Shown: positions 1 through 9,026 of the stretch, in pieces
Numbering within the stretch: the first letter of the stretch is position 1
How the letters are laid out: each line of letters begins with the position of its first letter
Position numbers and translations under genes: made by a program
The notes under the pieces: model-generated
What the model was told of the DNA's origin: nothing
Databases searched by the model: none
What the model saw: only the letters and a program-made list of their open reading frames with translations
Origin: RYN-433 sp036558265
Lineage (GTDB): Bacteria > Planctomycetota > Phycisphaerae > Tepidisphaerales > Tepidisphaeraceae
Assembly: GCA_036558265.1 (NCBI GenBank)
Contig: DATBFY010000058.1
Coordinates: 1-26,434, forward strand
Direction: 5' to 3'
DNA length: 26,434 nt

Positions 1-23
1 CCCCCCCCCCCCCCCCCCCCCCC
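1..23. other. Homopolymer of 23 C at the window edge
   Basis: The window begins with 23 consecutive C bases and then changes at once to ordinary mixed sequence. A run this long at the extreme end of a fragment is most simply an assembly or sequencing artefact, such as a poly-G read tail seen on the other strand. It is unlikely to be biological, but the sequence alone cannot prove that. No gene signal lies in it. Confidence 0.75.
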
Positions 24-63
24 ACGCCTTTACAGGCTGCCCTGATTCGTCGAGGAACACCGT

Positions 64-711
64 ATGCTCAAACACCTGCTATACCTGCTGATGCTGACCC
101 TCGCGCTCGGCGCCCTCCTCGGCGCCCGGACGGCGACGGCGGCGGAGGAACATGGAACGGCTGGCGCCGCCCACGCCACGACCGCCGCCGGGGAAAAGGA
201 GGAGATCATGCCTTCTCCGACGTCGTCCAGCTCCGTCCTCCAGGCCGTGTGGGTCATCATCATCTTCCTGATCATGCTGGCCATCCTGTACCCCACGGCG
301 TGGAAGAACGTCATGGCCGGCCTCAAGGCCCGGGAGCAGCGGATCCGCAACGACATCGCCGACGCCGAGGCCGCCCGCACCAAGGCCGAGTCCACGTTGC
401 GCGACTACAACGCCCAGCTCACCGCCGCCGAGCAGCGCGTCCGCGATCTGATCAGCGGCGCCCAGGCCGATGGCGAGCGCATCGCCGCCCAGATCCGCGC
501 CCGCGGCGAGCAGGAAGCCCAGGAGGCCAAGGAACGCGCCACCCGCGAGATCGACGCGGCGCGCAAGCAGGCGCTCGCCGAGTTCTACGACCAGGCCGCC
601 GCCATCTCCACCAACATCGCCGAGAAGATCCTCCGCCGAAACCTCAATGCCGACGACCAGCGCGACCTGGTAACCCGAAGCCTCGACCAGGTCCAGAACC
701 TCAACAACTGA
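64..711 (+). CDS. atpF: F0F1 ATP synthase subunit b
   Basis: This is the peripheral-stalk subunit b of F-type ATP synthase, which joins the membrane F0 sector to F1 through the delta subunit. The 215-residue product has a hydrophobic leader at about residues 4-26 ending in ATAA, a polar Ala/Thr/Glu linker, and a membrane helix at about 59-76 (VLQAVWVIIIFLIMLAIL). A long charged coiled coil follows, rich in Ala, Glu, Arg and Gln. Subunit b is usually about 160 residues; the extra length is the signal-peptide-like N-terminus, which is known in planctomycete AtpF proteins. GAGGA lies about 5 bases before the ATG. atpH and atpA follow on the same strand. The upstream genes atpB and atpE are not in the window. 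Confidence 0.95.
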   Translation: MLKHLLYLLMLTLALGALLGARTATAAEEHGTAGAAHATTAAGEKEEIMPSPTSSSSVLQAVWVIIIFLIMLAILYPTAWKNVMAGLKAREQRIRNDIADAEAARTKAESTLRDYNAQLTAAEQRVRDLISGAQADGERIAAQIRARGEQEAQEAKERATREIDAARKQALAEFYDQAAAISTNIAEKILRRNLNADDQRDLVTRSLDQVQNLNN

Positions 712-731
712 CGCACACAATGGCGTTTAGC

Positions 732-749
732 CCGCCCGGCCACGGGCGG
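732..749 (+). promoter_or_regulatory. Hairpin just before the atpH start
   Basis: CCGCCCG (732-738) and CGGGCGG (743-749) form a perfect 7-bp all-GC stem around a GCCA loop. The stem ends 7 bases before the atpH ATG, so it covers the position where a ribosome binding site would lie. No clear unpaired Shine-Dalgarno sequence is visible. It could lower atpH translation relative to its neighbours, but that role is inference. Confidence 0.4.
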
Positions 750-756
750 TTCCACC

Positions 757-1317
757 ATGCCAGCCAAAACCCACCCGTCCCCGACCGCCGTCACCTACGC
801 CCAGGCGCTGCTCGACCTGGCGCGCCAGCGCAACCTGGCCGAGCCGATCGGCGCCGAGCTCGCCGCCCTGCGCCAGCTCGTGGACGACAACCCGACCTTC
901 GCCACCTTTCTCAAGGATCCCTCGATCAGCCGCGAGGAACGCACCGGCGTCATCGATCGCGCGATCAAACCCCGCGTCAACCCTCTGCTCGCCAACTTCC
1001 TCGGCGTCCTGCTCGTCCACGACCGCATGGGCCTCCTGGACCAGATCGCCCAGGCGTACCAGGACCAGCTCGACAAGCTCCTGGGCAAGGTCGAAGTGGA
1101 CGTCACGGTCGCCCAGCGGCTCTCCGCGCAGGAGCTGGAGCAGGTCCGCCAGCGCGTCGGCACGGCCCTGAAGAAGGAGACCTCCGTCCAGCAGCACGTG
1201 GACGACACGATCATCGGCGGCATGATCCTCCGCGTGGAGGACAAGCTGATCGACGCCAGCGTCCGCGCCCAGCTCGAAACCATGCGCCGCCAGTTCCTCA
1301 CCGCCCGCCCCTTCTGA
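757..1317 (+). CDS. atpH: F0F1 ATP synthase subunit delta
   Basis: This is the F1 delta subunit (OSCP equivalent), which caps the F1 head and binds subunit b. The 186-residue length is normal for the family. The N-terminal half is helical (residues about 8-110, with YAQALLDLA near the start as is typical). The C-terminal part carries the family pattern VTVAQRLSAQELEQV, then IIGGMILRVEDKLIDASVRA at about 151-170, the delta/OSCP signature region. It sits 45 bases after atpF and 36 bases before atpA, in the standard F-H-A order. The ATG at 757 is chosen because the family's N-terminal helix starts soon after it. Confidence 0.95.
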   Translation: MPAKTHPSPTAVTYAQALLDLARQRNLAEPIGAELAALRQLVDDNPTFATFLKDPSISREERTGVIDRAIKPRVNPLLANFLGVLLVHDRMGLLDQIAQAYQDQLDKLLGKVEVDVTVAQRLSAQELEQVRQRVGTALKKETSVQQHVDDTIIGGMILRVEDKLIDASVRAQLETMRRQFLTARPF

Positions 1318-1353
1318 CAACCAGCAACTGACAACTAACCACTAAGAACAACC

Positions 1354-2865
<1,512 letters not shown>

Positions 2866-2922
2866 TCGCGAGCCGGTGATTCCCCGACATTTGTTCGCGG
2901 ACTTAGCAATTTGAAACGACCC

Positions 2923-2963
2923 GGATGACCGCCGCCGTAAAAGCAGCGGTCGTCCGTGCTTTT
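2923..2963 (+). terminator. Terminator-like hairpin after atpA
   Basis: GGATGACCGCCGC (2923-2935) pairs with GCAGCGGTCGTCC (2943-2955) across a 7-base loop. The 13-bp stem has one G-T wobble and one C-A mismatch, and it is followed by GTGCTTTT. This resembles an intrinsic terminator with a short T tract and lies about 58 bases after the atpA stop, which suggests the atp transcript ends here. Confidence 0.6.
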
Positions 2964-3180
2964 GCGACGTCTCGATAAATTCCGCGCCGACCCGCTATAC
3001 GATTCCCCCCAGATTCTCATCGTGGTCGCATTTTTGCCTGCCAAAATTGACCGAAAAGCTAAATAAGGCACCGGACACGCCGTATATCTTGATGAGCCGA
3101 ACGCCGGACGTACCCAGTGTAGTGGATATTCGAAGGCGGGAACAAAAGGCTTCGACCGCGCGACCCTGAGAAGACCTCAC
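2964..3180 (+). other. Leader region of the kinase gene, no gene seen
   Basis: This is the rest of the 315-bp gap between atpA and the kinase gene. It is less GC-rich than its surroundings (for example the stretch around 3030-3065). TTGACC at 3047 and TATATC at 3083 are visible but are 30 bases apart, too far for a standard sigma-70 promoter, so no promoter is called. The region presumably holds the kinase promoter and 5' leader. Confidence 0.4.
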
Positions 3181-4083
3181 ATGAGTGCCATCGACCTTCA
3201 AAGCCTGGGCGCGGGGGGATCGGTTCCCAAGGCCCTCTTCGGCTACGACGTCGTCGACTTCCTCGGCGAGGGCGCGGGCAGCTCCATCTACGTCGTCAGC
3301 GACCCCCGCACCCACCAGATCTACGCCCTCAAGCACGTCCTGCGCAAGACCGACAAGCACGCCCGATTCATCGAGCAGCTCGAAAACGAGTACGCGGTCA
3401 GCCACACCTTCGCCCACCGAGCGCTCCGCAAGAGCATCGACATGAAGCAGACCAAGACCTGGCTGGGCAAGGTCACCGAGGCCGCCCTGGTCATGGAACT
3501 CTTCGACGGCCTGCCCATGGACGTCCATCCCCCCAAGACGGTCGCCCAGGCCGTTGACATCTTCGTCCAGACGGCACAGGGCCTCGAAGCCCTCCACGCC
3601 GCCGGCCAGGTCCACTGCGACCTGAAGCCCAACAACATCCTGGTCGGCCCCGACGGCTCGGTGAAGGTGATCGACTTCGGCCAGGCGTGCAAGGCCGGCA
3701 CCGTCAAGGAGCGCATCCAGGGCACGCCCGACTACATCGCCCCCGAGCAGGTCAAGCGCGAGGCCGTCACCATCCGCACCGACGTGTTCAACCTCGGGGC
3801 GACGATGTACTGGGCGCTGTCGGGCAAGAAGATCCCCACCCTCTTCACGATCAAGAAGGACGCCAACAGCTTCATCCTCCACGACAAGATCGAAACCCCG
3901 GCCGACCTCAACAAGGACGTCCCCGAGCCGCTGTCGAACCTGGTCATGGAGTGCATCAAGACCAATCCCTTGAAGCGCCCCGAGAGCATGGGCACGGTCA
4001 CCCGCCGCCTGGAGATCATCCAGCACGCCCTGCACCGCCGGTCCGCCGAGCAGCAGGGCGCGCCGCGCGTCCCGGTGTCGTAG
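3181..4083 (+). CDS. Small soluble Ser/Thr protein kinase (non-RD type)
   Basis: This is a Hanks-type protein kinase of 300 residues that consists of little more than the catalytic domain. Visible motifs are a glycine loop GEGAGS at 29-34, the ATP-binding lysine at 51 (YALKHV), the catalytic loop HCDLKPNN at 145-152 with Asp147 and Asn152, DFG at 165-167, APEQ at 187-190, and an alpha-F Asp at 201. The usual HRD is HCD, so the Arg that normally contacts a phosphorylated activation loop is missing; such non-RD kinases often do not depend on loop phosphorylation. There is no transmembrane segment or sensor domain, unlike many bacterial kinases, so it is probably cytoplasmic. Its substrate is unknown. 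It follows atpA but is separated by a hairpin and a long leader, so it is probably its own unit. Confidence 0.9.
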   Translation: MSAIDLQSLGAGGSVPKALFGYDVVDFLGEGAGSSIYVVSDPRTHQIYALKHVLRKTDKHARFIEQLENEYAVSHTFAHRALRKSIDMKQTKTWLGKVTEAALVMELFDGLPMDVHPPKTVAQAVDIFVQTAQGLEALHAAGQVHCDLKPNNILVGPDGSVKVIDFGQACKAGTVKERIQGTPDYIAPEQVKREAVTIRTDVFNLGATMYWALSGKKIPTLFTIKKDANSFILHDKIETPADLNKDVPEPLSNLVMECIKTNPLKRPESMGTVTRRLEIIQHALHRRSAEQQGAPRVPVS

Positions 4084-4104
4084 ATACTGGCGGCCCGCGA
4101 GGAA

Positions 4105-4177
<73 letters not shown>

Positions 4178-4255
4178 GCAATTTGCGTCCTGCGCACACC
4201 GTTTATCGAATCCTAGCTTATAGCGTTGAAGAGAATAGTCCTCGTCGCGCGACTT

Positions 4256-6352
4256 TTAAATGAGGAGATCCGCGGCGGTTCGCCGGCGCATCGACTTTGG
4301 CGCGAAGAGCCCGGGCGAGATTGCAGCGATCGGTTTTTGGGGAGCACTGACGGCAGGCGGGCGGATACTGCGGACGGGCACAGTGGGCTTCTTCTTGCCA
4401 GGTGCTGGTGTCGGAAGAATGGCCGCAGCCGTTGGCTGGGGCGCAGCGGTGATCGCCTGAGCTGTTGCCGGCAGCGACGTATTGTAGTTCTGGGCGAGGA
4501 TCGCCAAGTCATAGAAATCAACGCGCCCGTCGTAATTGAAATCGCCCTGTGCGGGCGCCGTGCCGACGCCATTGTAATTCTGAGCGAGTGCCGCGAGGTC
4601 AAGGAAATCGACTGTGCCGTCCAGATTGGCATCGCCGGCGAGCACGTCAAATTTGTAGACATATTCCGAAGCGAGCGCCAACTGGCTGCCGTCCACGACC
4701 GAGCCGGCTGCGAGCGTGAGATCGTATTTACCGTTGGGCAGGAGTCCCCCCGCGACGGCGACGATCTTGGCCTCTTTGGCGATTGCGTCGTACGTGAGGC
4801 TGATCGGGACGGCAACGTTTCGGACACGATCAAACAGGGTCAAGTCCGCGGCGGTGAGACTTGCGCCGACGTCGTCGCTGAATCGCAGTCGAAGTACGTG
4901 ATGTCCCGCCTCACCGCCAAGCTGAGCGGCTTGGACAGTAGGGGCAAGGACATCGGTCGAGCCAATGAAATAGCCGGTACCGTACACACCCGTAGACGGG
5001 ACGGTGATCACCGGCCCGTTGAACGGCGCCATCGCGACCCAACCCGGCGGGAGGATCTGCCGTACGGCGTACGTGCCCGGGGGCGGCTGGTGAATCGCAA
5101 ACTGGCCGCTGGAATCACTGACGTCGAGCGGCTCGCCGATATCGTGCACGTTGTTGTTATTGAGGTCGAGGTAGACGCTGCGTCCCGCCACGGGCGGATC
5201 GGTCAAGTTCATTTGTCCGTTGCGGTTCACGTCTTCGTAGAGCGAGCCCCACACGTAACCTGGCGGCGATGCCGGGTCGAGTACGAACGCCGTAGTGGAA
5301 TTATACGATTGTGAATCGATCGTAACGTCCACGGAACCCGACGCGGGCGAAACCAGTGTGTAGCCGGGAAGCAGATCCAGACGCAGCGTATAGGTGCCCG
5401 GGGGGGCGTTGAAATAGAAAAATCCGCCGGTTGTCGATCGGCTGTAAGGTTCGCCTGGATCCGGCAAGCCATTGTGATTCAGGTCGAGGTATCCCCCTTG
5501 CCCGAAATTGCCCGGACCGGTGATATGACCCGCGATGATACCGAACGGCGTCAGTCCCCAATCAGCCTTGAATTGTGTGTGGGCGCTCAGTGCGCTGAAC
5601 CCTTGCGACTGCCACTCAGAGAGCAGCCCCGCGGGCGGCACGAGATGGACGTGTGTACTCACGCTGCGCGGGCCGATGAACGCGTACAATCCATTTCCAT
5701 CCGTGGTGGTGGTGCGTTCGTCAGGATCGAGTAGCCCATTCTCATTCGCATCATCCCAGAGCTGGACACCAGGCACACCGGTCTCCCCGCGATCGACACG
5801 GCGGTTGCCATTGACGTCGTTGAAGACATGCCCGGAGATGACCGGCGGCCCATCGAAGATGAAATTCCTGCCGCCCAGTGAGTCGCCGAGATTCACCGTG
5901 AGGGGAATGCCCTGAAGCGGAGAGGCCAGCGTTTCGAACTCGCCTGGTACAGCGCGGAGGGTGACGGTCATCGCGGCGGGCAAGATCAGAGAATACGAAC
6001 CATAACCTCCCGTGGCGACGGGCTCGCTTGGGTCGTAGATCCCATTCCCGTTTACGTCCGCGTAGACCAGGGCATAGGCTTCGGGGTCGGAAAACTCAAA
6101 CGTGCCGTTGTGGTTGTCATCGAAAAAGATCCTGCCGTTCACCTGCGGGAGGGCAACCGCCGCCGCATTCAAATCCGCATGGATTGTCGTAATAGGCTCA
6201 GCGTCGGGATCATAAGCGCCGGCGGCACCCTGGTCAGATTTGGTCAAGCCATCAACAGTCGAGAAGAGCAAACGAGGCTCCAACAGCCCAAGCGCCGGAT
6301 GGCGAATCAGTTGGCGTCGCTGGCGTTGTGACACGGATTTCACCCCTCTCAT
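4256..6352 (-). CDS. Surface protein with SdrD-B-like repeats and a dockerin pair
   Basis: This 698-residue protein is probably exported. The N-terminus is basic (RQRRQLIRH) and is followed by LLEPRLLF at about 23-30, the LEPR motif known from planctomycete and myxobacterial surface proteins. Then come about four SdrD-B/Cna-B-like domains, each with an acidic calcium-type loop (DVNGNGIYDPSE, DANENGLLDPDE, DLNHNGLPDPGE, DLNNNNVHDIGE) followed by a GxYxF-type strand. An Ig-like domain follows (starting about LAPTVQAAQL), then two dockerin type I repeats (GDANLDGTVDFLDLAALAQNYN and GDFNYDGRVDFYDLAILAQNYN). The last 70 or so residues are Pro/Ala-rich and basic, with no sorting signal I recognise. 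The partner of the dockerin pair is unknown and no cohesin is in the window. The ATG at 6352 has AAAGG just upstream. Confidence 0.88.
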   Translation of the reverse strand: MRGVKSVSQRQRRQLIRHPALGLLEPRLLFSTVDGLTKSDQGAAGAYDPDAEPITTIHADLNAAAVALPQVNGRIFFDDNHNGTFEFSDPEAYALVYADVNGNGIYDPSEPVATGGYGSYSLILPAAMTVTLRAVPGEFETLASPLQGIPLTVNLGDSLGGRNFIFDGPPVISGHVFNDVNGNRRVDRGETGVPGVQLWDDANENGLLDPDERTTTTDGNGLYAFIGPRSVSTHVHLVPPAGLLSEWQSQGFSALSAHTQFKADWGLTPFGIIAGHITGPGNFGQGGYLDLNHNGLPDPGEPYSRSTTGGFFYFNAPPGTYTLRLDLLPGYTLVSPASGSVDVTIDSQSYNSTTAFVLDPASPPGYVWGSLYEDVNRNGQMNLTDPPVAGRSVYLDLNNNNVHDIGEPLDVSDSSGQFAIHQPPPGTYAVRQILPPGWVAMAPFNGPVITVPSTGVYGTGYFIGSTDVLAPTVQAAQLGGEAGHHVLRLRFSDDVGASLTAADLTLFDRVRNVAVPISLTYDAIAKEAKIVAVAGGLLPNGKYDLTLAAGSVVDGSQLALASEYVYKFDVLAGDANLDGTVDFLDLAALAQNYNGVGTAPAQGDFNYDGRVDFYDLAILAQNYNTSLPATAQAITAAPQPTAAAILPTPAPGKKKPTVPVRSIRPPAVSAPQKPIAAISPGLFAPKSMRRRTAADLLI

Positions 6353-6447
6353 GCCTTTAAGGTCGTGGGAATATCACATGAGTATAACCGGTGCGGCAGA
6401 TAGGTGTTAAATAATCCCCACAGATTCGCACCCACGCCTCGACCGGA

Positions 6448-7734
6448 TTAGGTGTTGCTTACGTTCAATTCCCATTTTACCTCCCCGCCCACGATCGTCA
6501 TGACTGCGCGCCCCTTAACTTCCCAACCGTCAAACGGGCAGTTGCGGCTCTTGCTGACGAATTGTTCCTTGTCGATCCGCCAGGGCCGGTGGGGGTCGAT
6601 GATCGTGACGTCCGCATCCGCCCCCTCGCGGAGCGTGCCCTTGTTCAGCTTGACGATCTCGGCGGGCTTGGTGGTCATCAGCTCGATCAGGCGCATCCAG
6701 GGGATGTGGCCGGGCTCGACCAGGGCCTTGATGTAAAGGGGCAGGGCGCATTCCAGGCCGATGATGCCGTTGGGGGCGTACTGGAACTCCAGTTCCTTCT
6801 CCTCCGCGAGGTGCGGCGCGTGATCGGTCGCCAGGCAGTCGATCGTGCCGTCCTTGACGCCCTCGATGAGGGCCCGCACGTCGGCGGCGGAGCGGAGCGG
6901 GGGGTTCATCTTGAAGTCGGTGTCGTAGGTCCGGCACGACTCGTCCGTGAGCAGGAGGTGGTGCGGCGAGACTTCGCAGGTCACGCGCAGCCCGTCCTGC
7001 TTGGCGCGGCGGACCAGCTCGACGCTCCAGGCCGTGCTGATGTGCTGGACGTGATACGGGCAGTTGATCGTGCGGTTGAGCAGGAGGTCGCGGGCGATCA
7101 TGAGCTGTTCTGCCTCGGCGGGCAGGCCCGGCAGGCCCAGGGTGGTCGAGACCAGTCCCGCGTGCATCGCGCCGTTGGCGAGCGTCGGCTCCTCGCAGTG
7201 CTGCATGAGGACGACGTCGAACATCCTGGCATATTGGAGGGCCTTGCGCATGACCGAGGCGTCGCCGACGCCCACGCCGTCGTCGGAGAAGGCGATCGCG
7301 CCGCGCTGGTGCATGAGGCCCATCTCGGCCAGTTCCTTCCCCTCGCGGGCGCGGGTGATCGCGCCGCAGGGGTAGACGTTCGCCAGGTTCACGCGCTGGG
7401 CCTCGCGGAGGACGAACTCGATCTGCCCCTCATTGTCCAAGGGCGGCTTGGTGTTGGGCATGCAGACGACGGTGGAGAACCCCCCTGCCACCGCGGCCGC
7501 CGAGCCGGAGGCGATGTCCTCCTCCTCCTCGTCGCCCGGCTCGCGGAAATGGACGTGGACGTCGATCAGGCCCGGCGTGACATAGCAGCCGGCGGCGTCC
7601 ACGACGCGGTCGGCCCGGCCCAGGTTCTTGCCCACGGCGGCGATCTTGCCGTCGCTGATGAGCACGTCCACGCGACGTTCGAAGACCTGGGAAGGATCGA
7701 GGACGGTGCCGTTGGTGATGAGGATGGAGGACAT
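6448..7734 (-). CDS. pyrC: Dihydroorotase
   Basis: Dihydroorotase closes N-carbamoyl-L-aspartate to dihydroorotate, the third step of de novo pyrimidine synthesis. The 428-residue length fits the longer class I type. Visible motifs are the zinc-binding DVHVHFREPG with His60 and His62, the family stretch VVCMPNTKPP, and the late metal/catalytic motif ATDHAPH. Upstream in-frame starts extend into repetitive sequence that translates as Phe/Pro/Cys-rich junk (FAFCPLPFPFPC), so the start at 7734 (MSSILITNG) is chosen. It is on the same strand as pyrB and pyrR but lies about 4.7 kb from pyrB, with three unrelated genes between them. Confidence 0.95.
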   Translation of the reverse strand: MSSILITNGTVLDPSQVFERRVDVLISDGKIAAVGKNLGRADRVVDAAGCYVTPGLIDVHVHFREPGDEEEEDIASGSAAAVAGGFSTVVCMPNTKPPLDNEGQIEFVLREAQRVNLANVYPCGAITRAREGKELAEMGLMHQRGAIAFSDDGVGVGDASVMRKALQYARMFDVVLMQHCEEPTLANGAMHAGLVSTTLGLPGLPAEAEQLMIARDLLLNRTINCPYHVQHISTAWSVELVRRAKQDGLRVTCEVSPHHLLLTDESCRTYDTDFKMNPPLRSAADVRALIEGVKDGTIDCLATDHAPHLAEEKELEFQYAPNGIIGLECALPLYIKALVEPGHIPWMRLIELMTTKPAEIVKLNKGTLREGADADVTIIDPHRPWRIDKEQFVSKSRNCPFDGWEVKGRAVMTIVGGEVKWELNVSNT

Positions 7735-7770
7735 AATCAGTGCGGGTTGGATGATGGGGCAGGGGAAGGG

Positions 7771-7840
7771 AAAAGGCAAAGGGCAAAAGGCAAAAGGGCA
7801 AGGCACGAAGGCATCGAGGCACGGAGGCACGGAGGCACGG
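7771..7840. repeat. Short purine-rich tandem repeats upstream of pyrC
   Basis: From 7801 to 7840 there are five 8-bp units of AGGCACGG: two variants (AGGCACGA, AGGCATCG) followed by three exact copies. Just before them, 7771-7800 holds irregular GGCAAAA/GGGCAAA units. Together they form a 70-bp purine-rich tract in the long gap ahead of pyrC. A pyrimidine-strand relative of the GGCAAA part appears at 15513-15550. Confidence 0.7.
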
Positions 7841-7987
7841 AGGGAGGAGGTGAGGGGATGAGGGGAGGTGTGAAGCTGGGCAGGTTGTGCGCGATTTTTT
7901 TCTGGGATGGGGAGTTTTGGGGAGTTTTGGGGAATCGAAGGTGGGGAAGGTCAGAGAGGGTTGTCTCGAACTTGCCCTCACCCCGCG

Positions 7988-8049
7988 CCCTCTCCCGGCC
8001 GCGGTGAGTCAATGGGCTGGATGGGCTCAAGGGCGCGGCCGGGAGAGGG
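7988..8049. repeat. 16-bp perfect inverted repeat (REP-like)
   Basis: CCCTCTCCCGGCCGCG at 7988-8003 is the exact reverse complement of CGCGGCCGGGAGAGGG at 8034-8049, with a 30-base spacer. Including the preceding CCCTCACCCCG, it resembles the CCCTCACCCC...CCCTCTCCC...GGGAGAGGG palindromic elements scattered through many bacterial genomes. It lies between pyrC and the methyltransferase gene, which are divergent, so a terminator role is unlikely. Confidence 0.75.
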
Positions 8050-8315
8050 AGTGAATGGTCCGCGCGCATGGAGTGCCTCCATAATTGGGCGCGGAGTTGC
8101 GCGCAGGTGACGCGCGGGGTGACATCAAAATGGAGGGAGGTGGGGTTTTGCTGGGGATTTCGGGCGAAATATTTTTGGATTTTCGGGTGGAGGGGGTTGC
8201 GCCGCGCGCGTCACGGGAGCGCAACAAAATTGCGGGATCTTGGCACTCGAGGCGCAGGGTAGCGCGAAGCCGCAAACGGTGGACAATGTACCTCGGTTGC
8301 GGATCATGCGGCGGC
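8050..8315. other. Gap upstream of the methyltransferase, no gene supported
   Basis: The plus frame stays open back to 8085, but its translation here is low-complexity and basic and does not look like protein. An AT-rich patch, AAATATTTTTGGATTTTC, lies near 8167-8184 and could belong to a promoter, but no paired -35/-10 boxes are convincing. With the repeats before it, about 580 bp between pyrC and the methyltransferase holds no supported gene. Confidence 0.45.
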
Positions 8316-9011
8316 ATGAAGTTCAAGCGTCCGCCGTTGCGTCCGCAGGTGACCACGTTGTGGGATTATCCGTCGCAGGATTATGGGGAAGGGCAGCAGG
8401 GGAAGGCGGGGTACAAGGGGGCGACGCCTTCTTATGTGGTGTGGAATCTGCTGAAGCGGTACACGAAGGAGAAGGACCTGGTGGTGGATTGTTTCGCGGG
8501 GAGCGGGACGACGCTGGACGTGGCGCGGGAACTGGGGCGGCGGGCGCTGGGGTATGACGTGCATCCGACTCGAAAGGATATTTTTCGAGTCGATGCGCGG
8601 AAACTGCCGCCGGAGCTGACGGGGAAGGTGGATTTCGTGTTCATCGATCCGCCGTACTCGACGCACATCGATTACGGGCCGGATCCGCGGGACATCGGCA
8701 AGCTGGATGCGTCGGGGGGCGAGTACTACCGGGCGATGGAGCAGGTGTTCGACCAGATCCACCGGATCTTGAAGCCGGGCGCGCACATGGGACTCTACGT
8801 CAGCGACTCGTACGTGCATGGGAAGGGCTTTTTCCCGATCGGGTTTGAGTTGTTTGGAAGATTGCGCGCGAAGGGGTTTGAGGCGGCGGACATCGTGGCG
8901 GTGGTGCGGCACAACAAGACGCTGGAGATGGGGAACTACCGCAAGGCAGCCGATGAGGGGAACTTTTTCCTGAGGGGGTTTAATTACCTGTTCATTGCGC
9001 GAAAAGTTTGA
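8316..9011 (+). CDS. DNA methyltransferase-like protein, solitary
   Basis: This looks like a SAM-dependent amino-methyltransferase for DNA (N6-adenine or N4-cytosine). In the 231-residue product, a motif X-like segment (GATPSYVVWNLLKRY, about 36-49) precedes motif I DCFAGSGTT at 58-66, then an acidic loop GYDVHP, then catalytic motif IV DPPY at 111-114. The order X-I-IV is gamma-like, but there is little room for a separate target recognition domain. The start at 8316 (MKFKRP) is preferred. An ATG at 8286 has GGTGG upstream but adds an unlikely Cys/Gly-rich decapeptide. No restriction endonuclease or specificity gene is nearby. Codons such as GGG, GCG, TTT and GAT are more frequent than in the atp genes. 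Methylation of another substrate cannot be excluded. Confidence 0.8.
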   Translation: MKFKRPPLRPQVTTLWDYPSQDYGEGQQGKAGYKGATPSYVVWNLLKRYTKEKDLVVDCFAGSGTTLDVARELGRRALGYDVHPTRKDIFRVDARKLPPELTGKVDFVFIDPPYSTHIDYGPDPRDIGKLDASGGEYYRAMEQVFDQIHRILKPGAHMGLYVSDSYVHGKGFFPIGFELFGRLRAKGFEAADIVAVVRHNKTLEMGNYRKAADEGNFFLRGFNYLFIARKV

Positions 9012-9026
9012 CCACCGTTGTCTTTC

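Noticed and set aside
3047..3088. Sigma-70 promoter for the kinase gene (TTGACC and TATATC)
   Set aside because: The two boxes are separated by 30 bases, far from the usual 17.
7735..7830. N-terminal extension of PyrC by 32 residues
   Set aside because: The added codons translate the GGCAAA/GGCACGG repeat tract into Phe/Pro/Cys-rich sequence unlike any dihydroorotase N-terminus.
7801..7840. Possible CRISPR-like array
   Set aside because: The units are 8 bp in direct tandem with no spacers, and no cas gene is present in the window.
6562..8007. Plus-strand open frame (481 codons) opposite pyrC
   Set aside because: It is a composition shadow of pyrC; the pyrC motifs on the minus strand are unambiguous.
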